Shown here: positions 11,481-23,675 of the stretch, piece after piece
How the letters are laid out: each line of letters begins with the position of its first letter
Position numbering within the stretch: position 1 is the first letter of the stretch
NCBI GenBank assembly: GCA_944989445.1
Contig: CALYLW010000040.1
Span: 1,302,818-1,366,817, forward strand
Length of the DNA stretch: 64,000 bases
Direction of reading: 5' to 3'
Source of the DNA: Ampullaceana balthica
Lineage: Eukaryota; Mollusca; Gastropoda; Lymnaeidae
Notes under the pieces: generated by a model
Database searches by the model: none
What the model saw: only the letters and a program-made list of their open reading frames with translations
Told to the model about the DNA's origin: nothing
Translations under genes and position numbers: made by a program

Positions 11481-13096
11481 TATGGACCGAATACTGTTCT
11501 GAGCTGTACAATGAAGACTCCAATGGCTATGCATCAGTGCTCAACTACCCGAAGTTAACTAACACAGACATGCATTCTATTATCCGTGACGAGGTGGAGC
11601 TGGCTGTACAAAAATTGAAAAAGGGGAAATCAGCTGGAGCAGACAACATTCCAGGCGAACTGATTCAGGCAGGATGTGACCGCGTAATAAACATCCTAAC
11701 TAACATGTGCTACACGATCTGGCAGACAGGAAAATGGCCAACCCCCCTGGACGCAATCGCTGGTTATTACGCTCCCAAAAAAGGGTAATCTACAGATGTG
11801 TCAGAACTACCGTATAATCAGCCTGATTAGTCACCCCAGCAAAGTCATGCTTATGATCATATTAAACAGACTGAAACCACAGCAGAGCAAATCATTTCAG
11901 AAGAGCAGGCAGGCTTCAGAGCAGGAAGAAGCACAACGGAGCAAAATCTTTAACCTGCGAGTGCTCTGTGAAAAACATCTCCAACACCTGAGTGACCTCT
12001 ATCATGTCTTTATAGACTTTAAAAAAAGCGTTCGACAGAGTGTGGCATGCGGCACTGTGGGCAACTATGCACAAATTCAACATTAATGCAAACCTCATTG
12101 AAGTGATCAAGAACCTATACAACAGAGCAACCAGCGCAGTACTCTTCAACAGCAAGCTGGGAGATTGGTTCAAGACCACTGTTGGTGTCAGACAAGGATG
12201 CTTACTTTCCCCCATCCTCTTCAACCTCTTCCTTGAAAGAATTATGACAGATGTGCTAGAAGACCATGTCGGAACAGTCAGCTTCAGAGGGAGAAGTATA
12301 ACCAACCTACGCTTCGCCGATGACATAGACGGCCTAGCTGGTAGCGAGGACGAACTAAAAGAATTCCTTGCAAAGCTAGAGAAAACAGCAAAGGCGTACG
12401 GCATGGAAATCAATGCAGAAAAGACCAAGGTCATGGCAAATAGAAAATTCACAAGTGAGATTCGGATAAACGGGCAAAAACTCGAAGAGGTCTCCACCTT
12501 CAAATATCTAGGGGCCATAATATCCGACGAAGGCTCAAAGCCAGAAATTCTTGCCAGAGTAGCCCAAACAATGGCAGCATTGAGTAAACTAAAGCACATC
12601 TGGCAAAGCAAGAAGCTCTCCCTGAGATCAAAGATCCGACTAATGCGCTCTCTGGCGATGTCGGTCTTCTTGTATGGTTGTGAGGCTTGGACGCTCACTG
12701 CAGACCTCCAAAGAAGAATCAATGCGCTGGAGATGAGATGTTTCAGAAAGATATTGAACATCTCCTACACAGCGCACATCACAAACGAAGCGGTCCGCAA
12801 CACAATAAGTACTGTCATTGGCCCCTACGAGGACCTACTCACATCAATTAAGAAAGAGGAAATTACGATGGTACGGACACGTGACAAGAACTGGAGGTCT
12901 CGCAAAAACTATATTGCAAGGCACAGTCCAGGGAGGAAGGAAAAGAGGCAGACAAAAGAAGAGACGGGAAGACGATATCAAAGAGTGGACCGGCCTGTCA
13001 TTCATCGACTCTCAAAGGGCAGCACAGGACCGGGACAAATGGTGTGAGATAGTGAGCAGTTCACGATGGTGCCCCAACGACCCAACAACGGGTTAA
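11481..13096 (+). pseudogene. 5'-truncated LINE reverse transcriptase
   Basis: The reading frame begins abruptly with WTEYCSELYNEDSNGYASVL and continues LKKGKSAGADNIPGELIQAG. After frameshifts near 11785 and at 12020-12027 (one extra A in an A-run, where FKKAFDRVW is expected), 12040-12855 reads GVRQGCLLSPILFNLFLERI, the catalytic LRFADDID, KYLGAIISD and MSVFLYGCEAWTLTADLQRR. A third shift near 12857 moves the C-terminus (RKLRWYGHVTRTGGLAK, RKRGRQKKRREDDIKEWTGL) into another frame, ending at 13096. No endonuclease domain is present. A common animal non-LTR RT type; clade not assigned. Inserted in the hAT 11104-14413. Confidence 0.85.
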
Positions 13097-13205
13097 GGGA
13101 TAGTTCAATTTCAACGATAGAAACAATTAAAAGTAAGTTTAAATAACACTTCACCGACTACAGCTCAGCACTTCAGTTCGCCTGCGTATTGGCGTGTTGC
13201 TAATA

Positions 13206-13650
13206 CAGTCGGACCCCACTAAGTCCATCTCAAGGGGGAAATAATTCGACTTAGGCGTTTTCGAGTTAGGGAAACTAGCGTAATATGCGCAGATTAATCA
13301 AGGACAATATTGATATTGAAAGGTGGAGGGTGGGAAAAACAGCCATTGTGGCTAGAAGTCTTGACAGGAGAGAGGGGCGCTGATGTTTCCTATGAAAGGA
13401 GCCAACTTGACATACTGACACAAGCCCGTGAGAGGAGACACCTTCCCTCCCCTCCCCCACATTGCTCTCTCGACAGTGGGATGAGGGTACGAAGATTTTT
13501 CTTTTTTAAAAAAAGGTTGTAAAATCATATTGTCATTTGTATGATAAGAAGCCCCGCAAAGGCCACAAACATAATAAAAAATATAATAAATGTTTAAATG
13601 AAATATATTTAAATATAATTAATTATTCACTTTTTTGTTATCGGGGATAA
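13206..13650 (+). mobile_element. truncated pogo/Tigger-like MITE
   Basis: Starts CAGTCGGACCCCACTAAGTC after TA (13204-13205). About 290 bp match, in reverse, the right half of the complete copy 13661-14311, so the pair forms an inverted repeat. Confidence 0.65.
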
Positions 13651-13660
13651 AAGTGAAATA

Positions 13661-14311
13661 CAGTCGGCCCTCGCTAAGTCGAACTTCCCTAAGTCGAAAA
13701 CCTCCCTATTTCGAATTAATTGTTAGGTCCCGGCCAAATTCCATAAGACTAATGCATTTTAGATATCTTTACCTCAAAGATGTTTGGCTTTCACCCTCTC
13801 TTAGTCAAATTTTCCAAGGCGTTTGGGTTATTATTCTGGAGTGACATTTCAGAACACGTGTTCCGCAGAGCCACTTAAATGGACGTAATAACCGACTGCA
13901 TTCACCGATGGATTAAGCGACCTTAGCAAGTACAAAAAATGACAAAGACAAGAAAAAGGAATGGTAAGTGGTAACTAATTTTGCGTATCTTTGCTGCATG
14001 CTGTGACTCTTTTTAAAAATAAAAATCTTACTCAATCCCACTGTGGAGAGAGTTAAGTGGGGGAGTGGAGGGAAGGTGTCTCCTCTCACGGGCTTGTGTC
14101 GGCATGCCAAAACAAGTTTGCTTCCTTTCATATGAAATATAGATACTGCATCTCTTTCCTGTCAAGCCTACTAGCCGGTATGGCTGTTCCCCCCACCTCT
14201 CAATATCATAATTGATTAATCGGCGCCTATCACGCCATTTTCCCTAACTCAAAAATTCCATAAGTCGATTTTTTTTCGGGTCCTTTGAGTTCGACTTAGA
14301 GAGGTCGACTG
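13661..14311. mobile_element. pogo/Tigger-like MITE, 651 bp
   Basis: Left end CAGTCGGCCCTCGCTAAGTC, right end GACTTAGAGAGGTCGACTG, TA at 13659-13660 and 14312-14313. CAGTCG-type ends with TA duplication are typical of pogo-group Tc1/mariner elements. No coding sequence. Confidence 0.75.
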
Positions 14312-14700
14312 TATTTATTCAAATACAAATTTAAAAATTAGAGATTTAGTGGCGCCCTTTTGAGCTGGCGCCCTTGGCAACTGCCCCGATGCCAACCCGT
14401 TGTTACGCCACTGGTCCAGTATTATTGAAAAGTATTTAGCTGATTTCACTCTTCCTACAATAATTTTCCTTACCTTATTTCCTTATCAACGAAATGCGCT
14501 CGTTTTGAATTCGCTTTCCTAAGCAGTGATCATGAATTTCATCAGTTGGTATTTTTGGTATATGTTCTTGCAAAACCGGATCAAATTTTACCAGCAATTC
14601 ATCGAAACCCAAATTTTTTACATTATGTGCCTGATGTAGTTTATCGACTTAACTACGAAAAGCCATGTGCTCAGCAAGGAATTGGACCATGGCCATGAGA

Positions 14701-17700
14701 CAGGGGTGGACTGAAAAGTCCAAGCGGCCCGGGGAAAAAACAAAAAGCGGCCCTATCTTCATAACTTTTATTTTCCTTGTGCATTTTTTCCAAACAAACC
14801 TGAGGGCCGAGGCCTCCAAAGTCGTGGGTCACTTTACAAATAACAATATACAATAACAAAAAAAAACCCCGATAAATCGCATTTATAATTTATATTTATA
14901 AATAAAATATCAAGAATGCGTATCAAGAATGCGCCAATTCAAGTTATAAATCAATTTATTCGGACTCACTGTGATGGCGTTTAAAGTATAAGCAACTTCT
15001 TTAAGCTGGGTACCATTTCGGCTTCATAATCTATGATAGTGTCATTATTCAGTTCACTTAAAACATCGGTTTCTGTTGACATAAGCATACCAGCTTCAAG
15101 GTGTGTAGAAGACAATTAGCTTCGCAAGCGATTCTTAATCTATTTCAGTCATGGCCGGCTCTAGAGTGTGCGGGGCCCAAGGCAGCATACGATTTGTGTG
15201 GCCCCGAGCCCAAGGCAGCAGATGAGGAGCGAGATCCATGCAAACATTTGCATTTCTACATATATTAAATATTATGAAATAAAAAATTAAATGACTTAAA
15301 TTTTTACCTTATAACAGCATTGACCACATCAATGATTACAGTTTTATTTTTAATTGAAGATCCTAGAACTCAAAAAATATTTAAATAATTAAAATGTTTT
15401 GTTTTGATGACATGCTAATATATACATATAAAAATGTTGAAAAATAAACAACTGTTGATATATTTTATACAATTAACAATATAAACTATATACACTAATG
15501 TTGGTTTGGTTGTATCTTCTACTTCCACCTTTTTTTTTACAACTTACAAGCAAATCTTGCGAGCTTTCGTGGCTGCAAGATCTGAAATACCGGTAAGTTT
15601 AATATTGTCAAGATCCTTAACAATATCAGTCTCAATTGTCAAAATAGCTTAGTGACTGGGCCGATCTTGAATCATTGTTTATCCGATATAGGTTTTAATA
15701 AGTTTTAGTTTCGAAAAGCTTCTTTTTTCGTAAGCCAAAGTGACAGGAAAAGTTTTTACTGAAAGAAACTGCAAAATATTAACAGGATCGTTTTAGGTAG
15801 CTGCAGGAATTATGGAACTCTATCATTGCAACTCTTAAGCAAGCATGAAACCATCAAGATCCTTTCTTTCGCAGGCAGTGAGCTTTTCTCACGATTCATA
15901 CAGCAATTCAGTAGATCATTGTTTTGTAATTGATGAAATTTAAAAATAACCCAAAACGAGTCATGATGCCTTAGTATTGGTTCAAATGACATGTCCATTG
16001 ACATGATTGCATATCAACAAACTGGTTAAAAAATCTGTGATAATTTTTTCTTGTGCATCTACAAATCCTTCATATTATCCTTCATATGTAAATTGTTTTA
16101 TTTATTTTTCAACTGGGTTTAAATGGCATAAACTTCTATGTCTGTGGCAATTTCTTTTGCAAATGCTATCGCTGTTTCAAAACCACGATTGCAGTAAGAG
16201 TTCGACCTTTGCAAGTATGTTACATGCTCTCAACTTCAGTTACTAGACCGACAAAAATATTTTGTAATTCTTTGCTGGTGTAATTAAATTGGAACAATAT
16301 GTCGCACCAAAAGCATTTGAAACAATGAAATTGAAGTTCTTAAGTTGTTTGCACAAAGACTCTGCTTCACTTTAAGATTTTAGATCACTACTTTGCTATG
16401 GTACTTTGAAAAGTGCATCATCGATTTGTCCTGCTTGATATTGCACTACCTTTACGCTTTCAACATGGCTTTCCATTTTTTTCAGTGTTTTCTTAGAAAT
16501 ATTTCAAACATACTTGGAAAATAAAGCACATCGCTTTGTTCAAGCAGAAAATAAAATATAGATTCGTTAAATTATACAAAAAAACGACATTGCATCAGGA
16601 CAAGTTTTTACCATATAACATAGCAGCAAGTTGTAGCTGTGAAGGGTACTAAGGGTAAAAAATGCCCTGGGGTTTAATTGTAAAAGACGACCTTGTACGC
16701 CTCACTTATGCCTATCATGTTCGCACCGTTGCAGTATCCTTGACCGCGGATATCAGAAACATCTAAGCCCGATTTTCTCAGTTCCAATAGTAAGACATCA
16801 AGCATTTGTTGCCCAGTACTTTCTTCGACTTCTAGAAAACGCATGAAGTGCTCATGAGTTACTTCAGAATAGACACCTCCTTGGCTTACATAGCGCATTG
16901 TCAGTGACATCTGTTCTTGGTGAGTGACATTGGAACGGTGTGCAATCAAGTAATACTGAAAAGTATTGAGCTGATTTTACTCTTCTTACAATAATTTTCC
17001 TTACCTTATTTCCCATCAACGAAATGAGTTCGTTCTGAATGCGCTTTCCTAAAGTAGTGACCATGAATTTCGTCAATTTTTAGTGTTCATATATTTTCCT
17101 GCAAAACCGGAACACATTTTTTTAGCCTGTTTTTCATCTTAAACCATTCCGAAGTAGATGTAATATTATTTCCCCTTTGATTTATCATGATCAGACAGTC
17201 TAACACATTTTTATTTCACTTACAATAGCAAGTTAAAGCCTAAAAGTGGCGTTCTGTTTTTTAAAATGTTCTAAATACATATATACGCTAGGAAAAATAC
17301 TTTTTGCATTAAGATTTAGGATGATTATAATATGTTATTAAATTAGTACGGAATGTTTCTAATTATTTTACCCTGAAAAAATAAATATAAAGTTTTCTTG
17401 AAAAGCTGTTATAAAAAAAGTTTTGCGTAATACAAGTAAAATTGTAAAAAGTAGTAAAAATATTTAGTCAAAGCGCGGGCCCTGAAAGGCGAGGGGCCCA
17501 AGGCGGTTGCCTCGTTCGCCTTGCCCTAATAGTAGTAGGCCTAATAGGCCGCCCTGATTTCAGTTTAGAGAAATAACTCTCACAAACTACTTGGGTAGAC
17601 GACAGAGTCAATAAGAGTTTATATGCACTAAAGAGATGTTTGTATGTTTGCCCATAGAAATTGTATTTATGTAGTAAAAAAAAGCAGCAAACAGGACATT

Positions 17701-17787
17701 TTTTTAAAGATTAATTTTTATTATATCACCGGTCCTGGCGGCCCACCGGGAATTTTCCCGGTGTCCCGGCGGCCCAGTCCACCCCTG
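14701..17787. mobile_element. hAT element (CAGGGGTGGACTG ends) inserted in copy A
   Basis: Ends CAGGGGTGGACTG and CAGTCCACCCCTG are perfect 13-bp inverted repeats, with GCGGCCC blocks just inside. Flanks CCATGAGA (14693-14700) and CCATGATA (17788-17795) match at 7 of 8. Copy B of the DUF4371 hAT (15150-17556) fills most of it. Confidence 0.85.
15150..17556 (-). mobile_element. DUF4371 hAT copy B, 2.4 kb
   Basis: Ends CATGGCCGGCTCTAGAG and TAGGCCGCCCTG, exact 8-bp duplication ATTTCAGT at 15142-15149 and 17557-17564. The minus strand carries, N to C, KRIQNELISLMGNKVRKIIV, KSAQYFSVLLDCTP, SHQEQMSLTMRYV with EHFMRFLEVEESTGQQML, and SGLDVSDIRGQGYCNGANM, the canonical DUF4371 order, then the hAT C-terminus near 15700. 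Frameshifts and stops make it inactive. Confidence 0.85.
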
Positions 17788-18202
17788 CCATGATACGTTG
17801 AAATACACTATATATATAATATGCCAAAGAGCCTTTTCACTTTTTATTAATTTTTGGCTTTGATTGTCAATTGTGCATCGTTTTGTTAGCCTGTTTTCTA
17901 GCTCAAACCATTCCAAATTAGATGTCATTGGTCACTTTGATTTCTCATGATCAGAAAGTCTCACATTGGCATTTTTCCAGTCAGAATTCCCGTCGGATCC
18001 CAGAGCAGACAAAGAATTGCCAAAAAGTTTGCAACAGAAACAAAATATTTTTTTCTTAGCTGCTGAAAATATAAGCAGTTTTCGGTTGACAACTTCTCCG
18101 TTTTCCATAGTTCGTTTGCAGTAGGTTGTAAAAAACTTCCGTTTATTGCTATCTGCTGGAAACTCTTTTTCTTCATATTTTTTCTAAATGATTACTAAAA
18201 TG

Positions 18203-18998
18203 TAGGGCTGTTAACTATGAATTTAAATTTAATCGTTAACTTTAAAAAAATTAACGATTAATTAATCGTTAATTTCGATTAAAGCCAAAAATTGAAATGT
18301 ATGGTGTCATACGTTACATTTATTAGGCGTACTTGTCGAAAATCGAAATTACACTGGAATGTCTTCTTTATATGACATCTATTAACCAACAAGGCAAACA
18401 GACAAGTGTATTGACATTATTTGGTTCAAGTGATGAGCGGATCTTATTGACAATATAACCACCCTAGCTGAACAATCGTTCACATAGCTTTAGATTGTTT
18501 CAGCTGAAGTTTCCGATACTGTAGTGGATTTTTGGTTTGCAGGTGATATGTAAGCGAAGTGTTAGAAACATAGTAGCCCGGTTCGCGTTAAGCAGCGTGG
18601 CTGCGCAGATATTTAACCGACGCCATGCAGGAATTTAGAATCACCGCGCAGCAAATTTGTGTAAAAAAATTGCACACAAAGTTGACCTTTATGCCACTTT
18701 GCACACGAGTTGTTTTTTTAACTGTGCAAACGGACCAACGAAGCTTAGATTTAGAGGGAACATTTCATGGTAGGCAAACAATTTCTCTCAATGGACATAA
18801 TAACCTTTATCAACATTTTGAACATTCATGTCAGTCAATAGTTTAAAAACAAAATGATCCTGTAATCGTCCGGATATAAGTTTATATTTATCGACTGAAA
18901 TAGTTAACTTTTTTGACTTCCAGTTCATTTATAAGTGCTGGGTCGATTAATCGTTAAAAAATGTTTAATCAATAAAATATTTTATTTCTGCAGCCCTA
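18203..18998 (-). mobile_element. BED-type hAT, 796 bp, inserted in copy A
   Basis: Ends TAGGGCTGTTAAC and CTGCAGCCCTA, exact 8-bp duplication CTAAAATG at 18195-18202 and 18999-19006. BED-finger remains lie on the minus strand (about 18770-18880). It contains the 189-bp insertion 18577-18765. Confidence 0.9.
18577..18765. mobile_element. 189-bp hAT-type MITE nested in BED hAT
   Basis: Flanked by CATAGTAG (18569-18576) and CATGGTAG (18766-18773), 7 of 8 identical. The end TTAGAGGGAACATTT matches the reverse of the start of 31445-31632. Both sit at the same point of the BED finger, so they descend from one insertion. Confidence 0.8.
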
Positions 18999-19274
18999 CT
19001 AAAATGCTATAGGAAAATAATTTTTGAATAAGGATTTAGGGTTATAATTTATAATAAGATTTTATTATAATTATATTATTACGCTATTTTTCTAATTATA
19101 TTTTTCCTTAAAAAAATAAATATAAAGTTTTCTTGATACTATTTTTTTTTAAAACACAATTATTTCGTAAAAGTAATGAAAAGTAGTAAACAAATTTTAG
19201 TCAAAGTGCGGGGCCCTGAAAAGTGCGGGGCTCAAGGCGGTTGCCTCGTTCACCTTGCCCTAAGGCCGGTCCCG

Positions 19275-20304
19275 ATTTTAAGCTACAATTATATACTACA
19301 AATGCAAAACTATACATAAACCATGGATAAGCGTAGGGCGCAATAATTTTCTTTAAAGAAGGAGCGTCTGAATTAATAATATACGAGATCCATAATAATG
19401 ATGATCGTGACTAAATAACAAGCTCGAGAAACTGCGTACTGACTACTGGACTTTATAATTCTGCACAGTTAACATTATTTAAGAGGCCCTTTCCAACTAC
19501 GAAAATTTTAAACCATATGTTGTTGGATGAAAAATGTGCTATAAAATTCAATGAAAATGAATAGGAATCTGAGGATGTCCAAATTCTTGATTTCCTTGAC
19601 CTGAAAAGACTAATACTATACTATAATCATAAAAATGTCTAACCTAATTTAGCATCATGTATGCCTGGAATTAAAATAACTCTACTACGAATTTTTAGAA
19701 GAAAGTCTAAATCCAGGTATTTGTCAGACTGCACCTACAAGTTTACTTATTATTAAAAATAATTTGGTGAGGGGTAAACCCTTTACTAGAGTCTACTCCC
19801 AAAATAAAAGCCAACAACAAAGTACATAGATTGCTTTAATTTATCTGTTAAAAAGAGAAATTTTATTATTTTTTTCAACGAGTTATCAAAGTTATTTTGA
19901 TCTCGGTAAAGAGAGTGACCCCCATTACTTTTCGGTGACCTCCAGCAATAGAATCTTTAGTATTTCTTTAGCTTGGAATGACAACAATGGTCGGACAAAA
20001 AGAGATCACCTTAATAACAAAGTTAGCTGCACGGCTCGCTAAGAACTGGTTAGTATTTATAATAATTAAATTAAAAATACTTACAATGTTTATTAATATT
20101 TGGCCAAAACATAAAATTTCCATTAAATAGAAGTGGAGGATCACTCAACTCAACGCTCTCATTCTTATTAATTATTAATCTTATCTCAAAAAAAGTTACA
20201 CTCAACTCTAATTCTAAACTTTAGTCTAAAGTAACTAGGCCCATTCTTTTTATACAGTTATACAATACAGAAGATTGGTAATTAGAACTATCATTTATTA
20301 GTAT
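19275..20304. other. no gene recognised
   Basis: AT-rich DNA between two hAT elements, without recognisable coding motifs or clear repeats. Confidence 0.4.
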
Positions 20305-21428
20305 TAGGGCTGTTAACCCCTTTACCGGGTATTAAAAATTTTAAAACTAACCCTTATTTGGCGAATAAATCTAAAACAGTACGGTAGACCGAAGAAGTCA
20401 TAGTGTACACAAATTTGATTGTTTCTTAATCATCAAAATAAAATATTAAGGTATTTTTGAGGCCTATGGCTTCCCATAGTTTTGAGCACTGTAACTACGT
20501 CATAGCATTTTGGACAGAATAATCGGGTCTGCCGCATACCGCAGATCATAATATCATTTATATCATTTGGATGATTATAGTCGGATCTACCGTGTAAAGG
20601 TCAATTGATCAAGACGACTATAGTCGGGACAACCGGTAAAGGGGTTAACGATTAATTTAAATTTAATTGTTAACTTTTGAAAAATTGAAGATCTTTTTTT
20701 TTATCTTTAATTTCGATTGAAGCCAATACTAATAATTTATGATGTCATAAGTAAAACTTACTAAAAGTTCTAGTTGAAAATCTAAATAACACTGGAATGT
20801 CTCCTTTATATGTCATCTTTTAACCAACTACGCAAAAAGACAAAAGTGTTGACATTATTTGGTTCAAGTCAAGTGATGAGTGGGTCTAATAGACAATGTA
20901 ACCAGCCGAGCTGAACAATCATTCACAAGGAACTGGGGTAACTGGTATGCACAAAACAGTCTTGGCAAGGAATGACATTATCGGATATCGGTTATCATTC
21001 AGTTTCCACCATTGTGGAGGGTTAATAGATTCAGGAACTTTCATCTCCACCTTGTAACGCAGTAAATCATCAGAAGAGCAGAGCTGTCGTCATTTTCTGT
21101 CTCTGAGTCAGACTCCATTACTGCCATTAGCTTAAAACGGTTTTCATTTGGTTTGATAAGTAGGCAAAGTGTTAGAACCATGGTAGTCAAACGATTTCTC
21201 ACAATGAATACAATAAACTTTATCAACATGTTGAACTTTCCTGTCAGTAAATAGTTTAAAACCAAAATGTTTGTGTAATCGTCAGGACATTTGTTATTAT
21301 TTATCGGGCGCTATTTTTTATATATATTTTTTTTACATTTTGACTTCCGATAATTTGTAAGTCATGGGTTGATTAATCGTTAAAAATAAAATAATCAGTA
21401 ACATTTTTTAACGACTTCCGCAGCCCTA
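20305..21428 (-). mobile_element. BED-type hAT interrupted by a TTAA MITE
   Basis: Ends TAGGGCTGTTAA and GCAGCCCTA. The minus strand holds BED-finger remains near 21185-21290, parallel to the copies at 18203 and 31186. The piggyBac-type MITE 20317-20644 sits five to six bases inside the left end. This copy lacks the 188-bp insertion carried by the two relatives. No clear 8-bp duplication remains (ATTAGTAT versus TTATTTAT). Confidence 0.7.
20317..20644. mobile_element. piggyBac-type MITE, TTAA flanks
   Basis: Ends CCCCTTTACCGG and CCGGTAAAGGGG are inverted repeats, with TTAA at 20313-20316 and 20645-20648. Removing 20317-20648 restores the hAT end GGGCTGTTAACGATTAATTT as seen in relatives. 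328 bp, no coding sequence. Confidence 0.85.
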
Positions 21429-21489
21429 TTATTTATATTTATTAATTACTTTTTTACTGCCTGTTTATTTTAACATCCCTTATCTTGAC

Positions 21490-21900
21490 TTCACCGTCTT
21501 GTTGTCATCTCTCGGTCGGTAGGTCGGGCGGAATAACAAAAGTAAAAAATGACACACTTCCCGGGATGCCATCGAGCTGAAATTTTGCAAATAGACTCCT
21601 GTCACCTAAAAATGCATTGTATCAAAATTGTACCGTAATTAAATTAATGCATTTTTAGTTTATCTCTATATAACTCAAAGTATCCGTCTGCTATTGTTTA
21701 CATTCACGCGTCACTGAGTTCACTCCAGCCATCCACTACCACATCCTCGTGTTTTACAGCAAGGGAGTTCAGTCGCGTTCAGTCTGTGAATGTTTGTCGC
21801 GCGATGGGTATTATATTGAACATAATCAATACTTTTAGTTATGTCTCATATATAAGGGATTTATAGTCAAAAACTTTGTTTTTACGCGGTTGTTTAATTA
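21490..21900. repeat. old dispersed repeat
   Basis: 21630-21700 (GTACCGTAATTAAATTAATG, TTTTTAGTTTATCTCTATAT) is nearly identical to 54711-54760, and related sequence lies reversed near 30540-30620. Boundaries and class unknown. Confidence 0.5.
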
Positions 21901-21937
21901 TTTGTTATTGTTTTTAAATGGAGGGTTCATTTAAAAC

Positions 21938-22150
21938 AGTGACTGAGTGGCATGTGCGCTCGGCTGGCATACCGATGGTCACAGGTTTGAATCTCTGTGA
22001 AATCAGGGATTTGTTTCTGTGGCCATGGGTGTCTTTGAGTCCACACAGCTCCAAATGGGTAGCTGAAACTAGTTGGGGAAACAAAGGCAGCTGCGAATAG
22101 CGTGATCCCTTATAGCCGTGGCCTGTGAACGCTGCGTCACTTGCCAATAC
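21938..22150 (+). mobile_element. tRNA-derived SINE
   Basis: GAGTGGCATGTG and GGTTTGAATCTC (21984-21995) sit where Pol III A and B boxes of a tRNA gene would be. A conserved body follows: GTCTTTGAGTCCACACAGCT, ATGGGTAGCTGAAACTAGTT, GGGGAAACAAAGGC. It is clearly more GC-rich than its flanks. Not a functional tRNA: no acceptor stem pairing or 73-nt cloverleaf. Confidence 0.65.
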
Positions 22151-22159
22151 CTTCTTAAC

Positions 22160-23675
22160 AGAATCTAGTATAATCTTATGTATAGAAGGAATGTCTGATT
22201 TACGTCTGTATATTGTATATATAAGACAAGATAAAATTTAGGGTGCAATTATTACTAACCACTGCTCTCAACCTCCCTCTAATCCCACACACACTCACAC
22301 TTTTGACCTGCTTCTTTCATTGTTATGACATGCAGCTGCAATGGCTGGTGGTTGCCCTAATGAAACATCATTGACATCATAGATGTTTTCCGCCGATCTT
22401 GATTGCAGTACATACTTAGACTTTAGATTAAGAATTATGAATACTAAAATAAAAAACTAATGTATGAATGGGATTTACACGCATTCATTCTTTCTTTTGG
22501 TCCCATAACCTTGTGGTCGTAGGGGATTCTAATTTTTCCATTAAAACTTTCTCGGGGCTTGGTAGACTTGGTGGCGCATATCTCCTCTCCAAGTCAGCAT
22601 TGGACTTTTTTAGCAATAGTCATTTATCAACATGTTTATTGTGGCTTAATGTGGGCTAGATCCCACGCACCTCAGTTTGTGAGGAGAGTGCACTATTGGC
22701 TTCGCTATCCAGCCGCATTCAGTAGAAATAAAAATAATTTGTTTATTGTCTCAGTAATTTTTTAGATAATTTGAGAACCTAAATTTAAGTAACAGACAGT
22801 AAAGAAAAAGGTAATGGATCAATATAAATAATAGTTGTGGATGTTAAACTCCATGATTACTCAGAAGATTATTGTGTCAGGTCCCCAGCTCCAATGTCAT
22901 TACAACACTATTGGGTCTGTAGTAAGTTAAAGTAACAATTAAGTGCACAGCTAACTGAACATCTTTGCTCAAAACTTCATAAATATCTTGCAATGTAGAC
23001 TGTAGAACATTCATAGCCATCTGCAGCATGTACAGCACTTGTCAACCTTATTGAGGAAAGTTCAGCATCCATTGGCAATAATTTAATATAGAAGTAGCTA
23101 ACTGTATTAGTATTTGTAAAAAAAAATGTTTTCAAGATTAACACAATTAATGTACTGGAAATGCATATGAATGTATGAGTGCTTGGATGAATTAATTGTA
23201 ATTTATATATATCACCAAATGTTTCAAGCTATTATTAAATCGAATTTGTCAAATTGGACCGACATCTAAAATAATATTACAATTATTTTACTAAATATTC
23301 TTTAGTTGTATTAATTAAATTAATATGATTAAATAAAGGTCTGATAAGGGGAGCTCAATCATCTACATAAACGTGTTCCCAAAAATGAATTTAAAATCCT
23401 TAATTAATAAAACCAGGGACCATTGGTAGGTCAAATTCTAATATTAAGTAAGGCTGCTTTACTGCATTCAAAAACTTCAATTGTCATTCCTTGCAAAAAA
23501 TTACGTTAACTTTTTTGGATTATGTAACTTGTATTAAAAGTATACATTTATAAGTTTATTTAGAAGGCTGGTATTATTTGATTTTGGGAAATTCCCTGTA
23601 AATAGAATCAAATTAGAAAATATTTTATATTAGTCTTTTCTGTAATTTTTTATATTTTTGATCTGATTTTTTTAG
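22160..23675. other. upstream flank or intron of UQCR11
   Basis: No coding exon is recognised. The missing first coding exon of UQCR11 (about 15 residues, ending in phase 2) is not evident here. The open frame at 22468-22659 has no motif. Confidence 0.4.

Larger units (their letters stand above)
11104..14413. mobile_element. hAT element, 3.3 kb, inserted in copy A
   Basis: The left end is decayed (CTGAGGCGAAAATAGGTTTT); the right end is CCGTTGTTACGCCACTG. GGCGCC-containing subterminal blocks occur at both sides. The flanks GTCCGGTG (11096-11103) and GTCCAGTA (14414-14421) match at 6 of 8. It carries a LINE fragment and two pogo-type MITE copies and shows no transposase of its own. Confidence 0.7.
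7215..19274 (-). mobile_element. old DUF4371 hAT (copy A), split into five pieces
   Basis: Pieces 7215-8172, 10690-11103, 14422-14700, 17796-18202 and 19007-19274 run colinearly with the uninterrupted relative at 15150-17556. The minus strand shows the hAT C-terminal dimerisation block at 7390-7500 (IALRILLTIPVTVASGE), and at 10701-10958 GLDVSDIRGQGYDNGVN with PFTCHNYNLLLCD. The right end, GCGGTTGCCTCGTTCACC to GGCCGGTCCCG, stops near 19274. All frames are broken. Insertions between pieces are listed separately; the left end is missing here and may be the inverted piece at 1916-2252. Confidence 0.75.

Noticed and set aside
11916..12761. 281-codon minus-strand frame
   Set aside because: Antisense shadow of the LINE reverse transcriptase, whose catalytic motifs are on the plus strand.
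13275..13522. Small frames within the pogo-type copies
   Set aside because: Both strands are open by chance in a non-coding MITE; no transposase motif.
21938..22010. tRNA gene
   Set aside because: A and B boxes are present but no cloverleaf pairing; the conserved tail shows a SINE.
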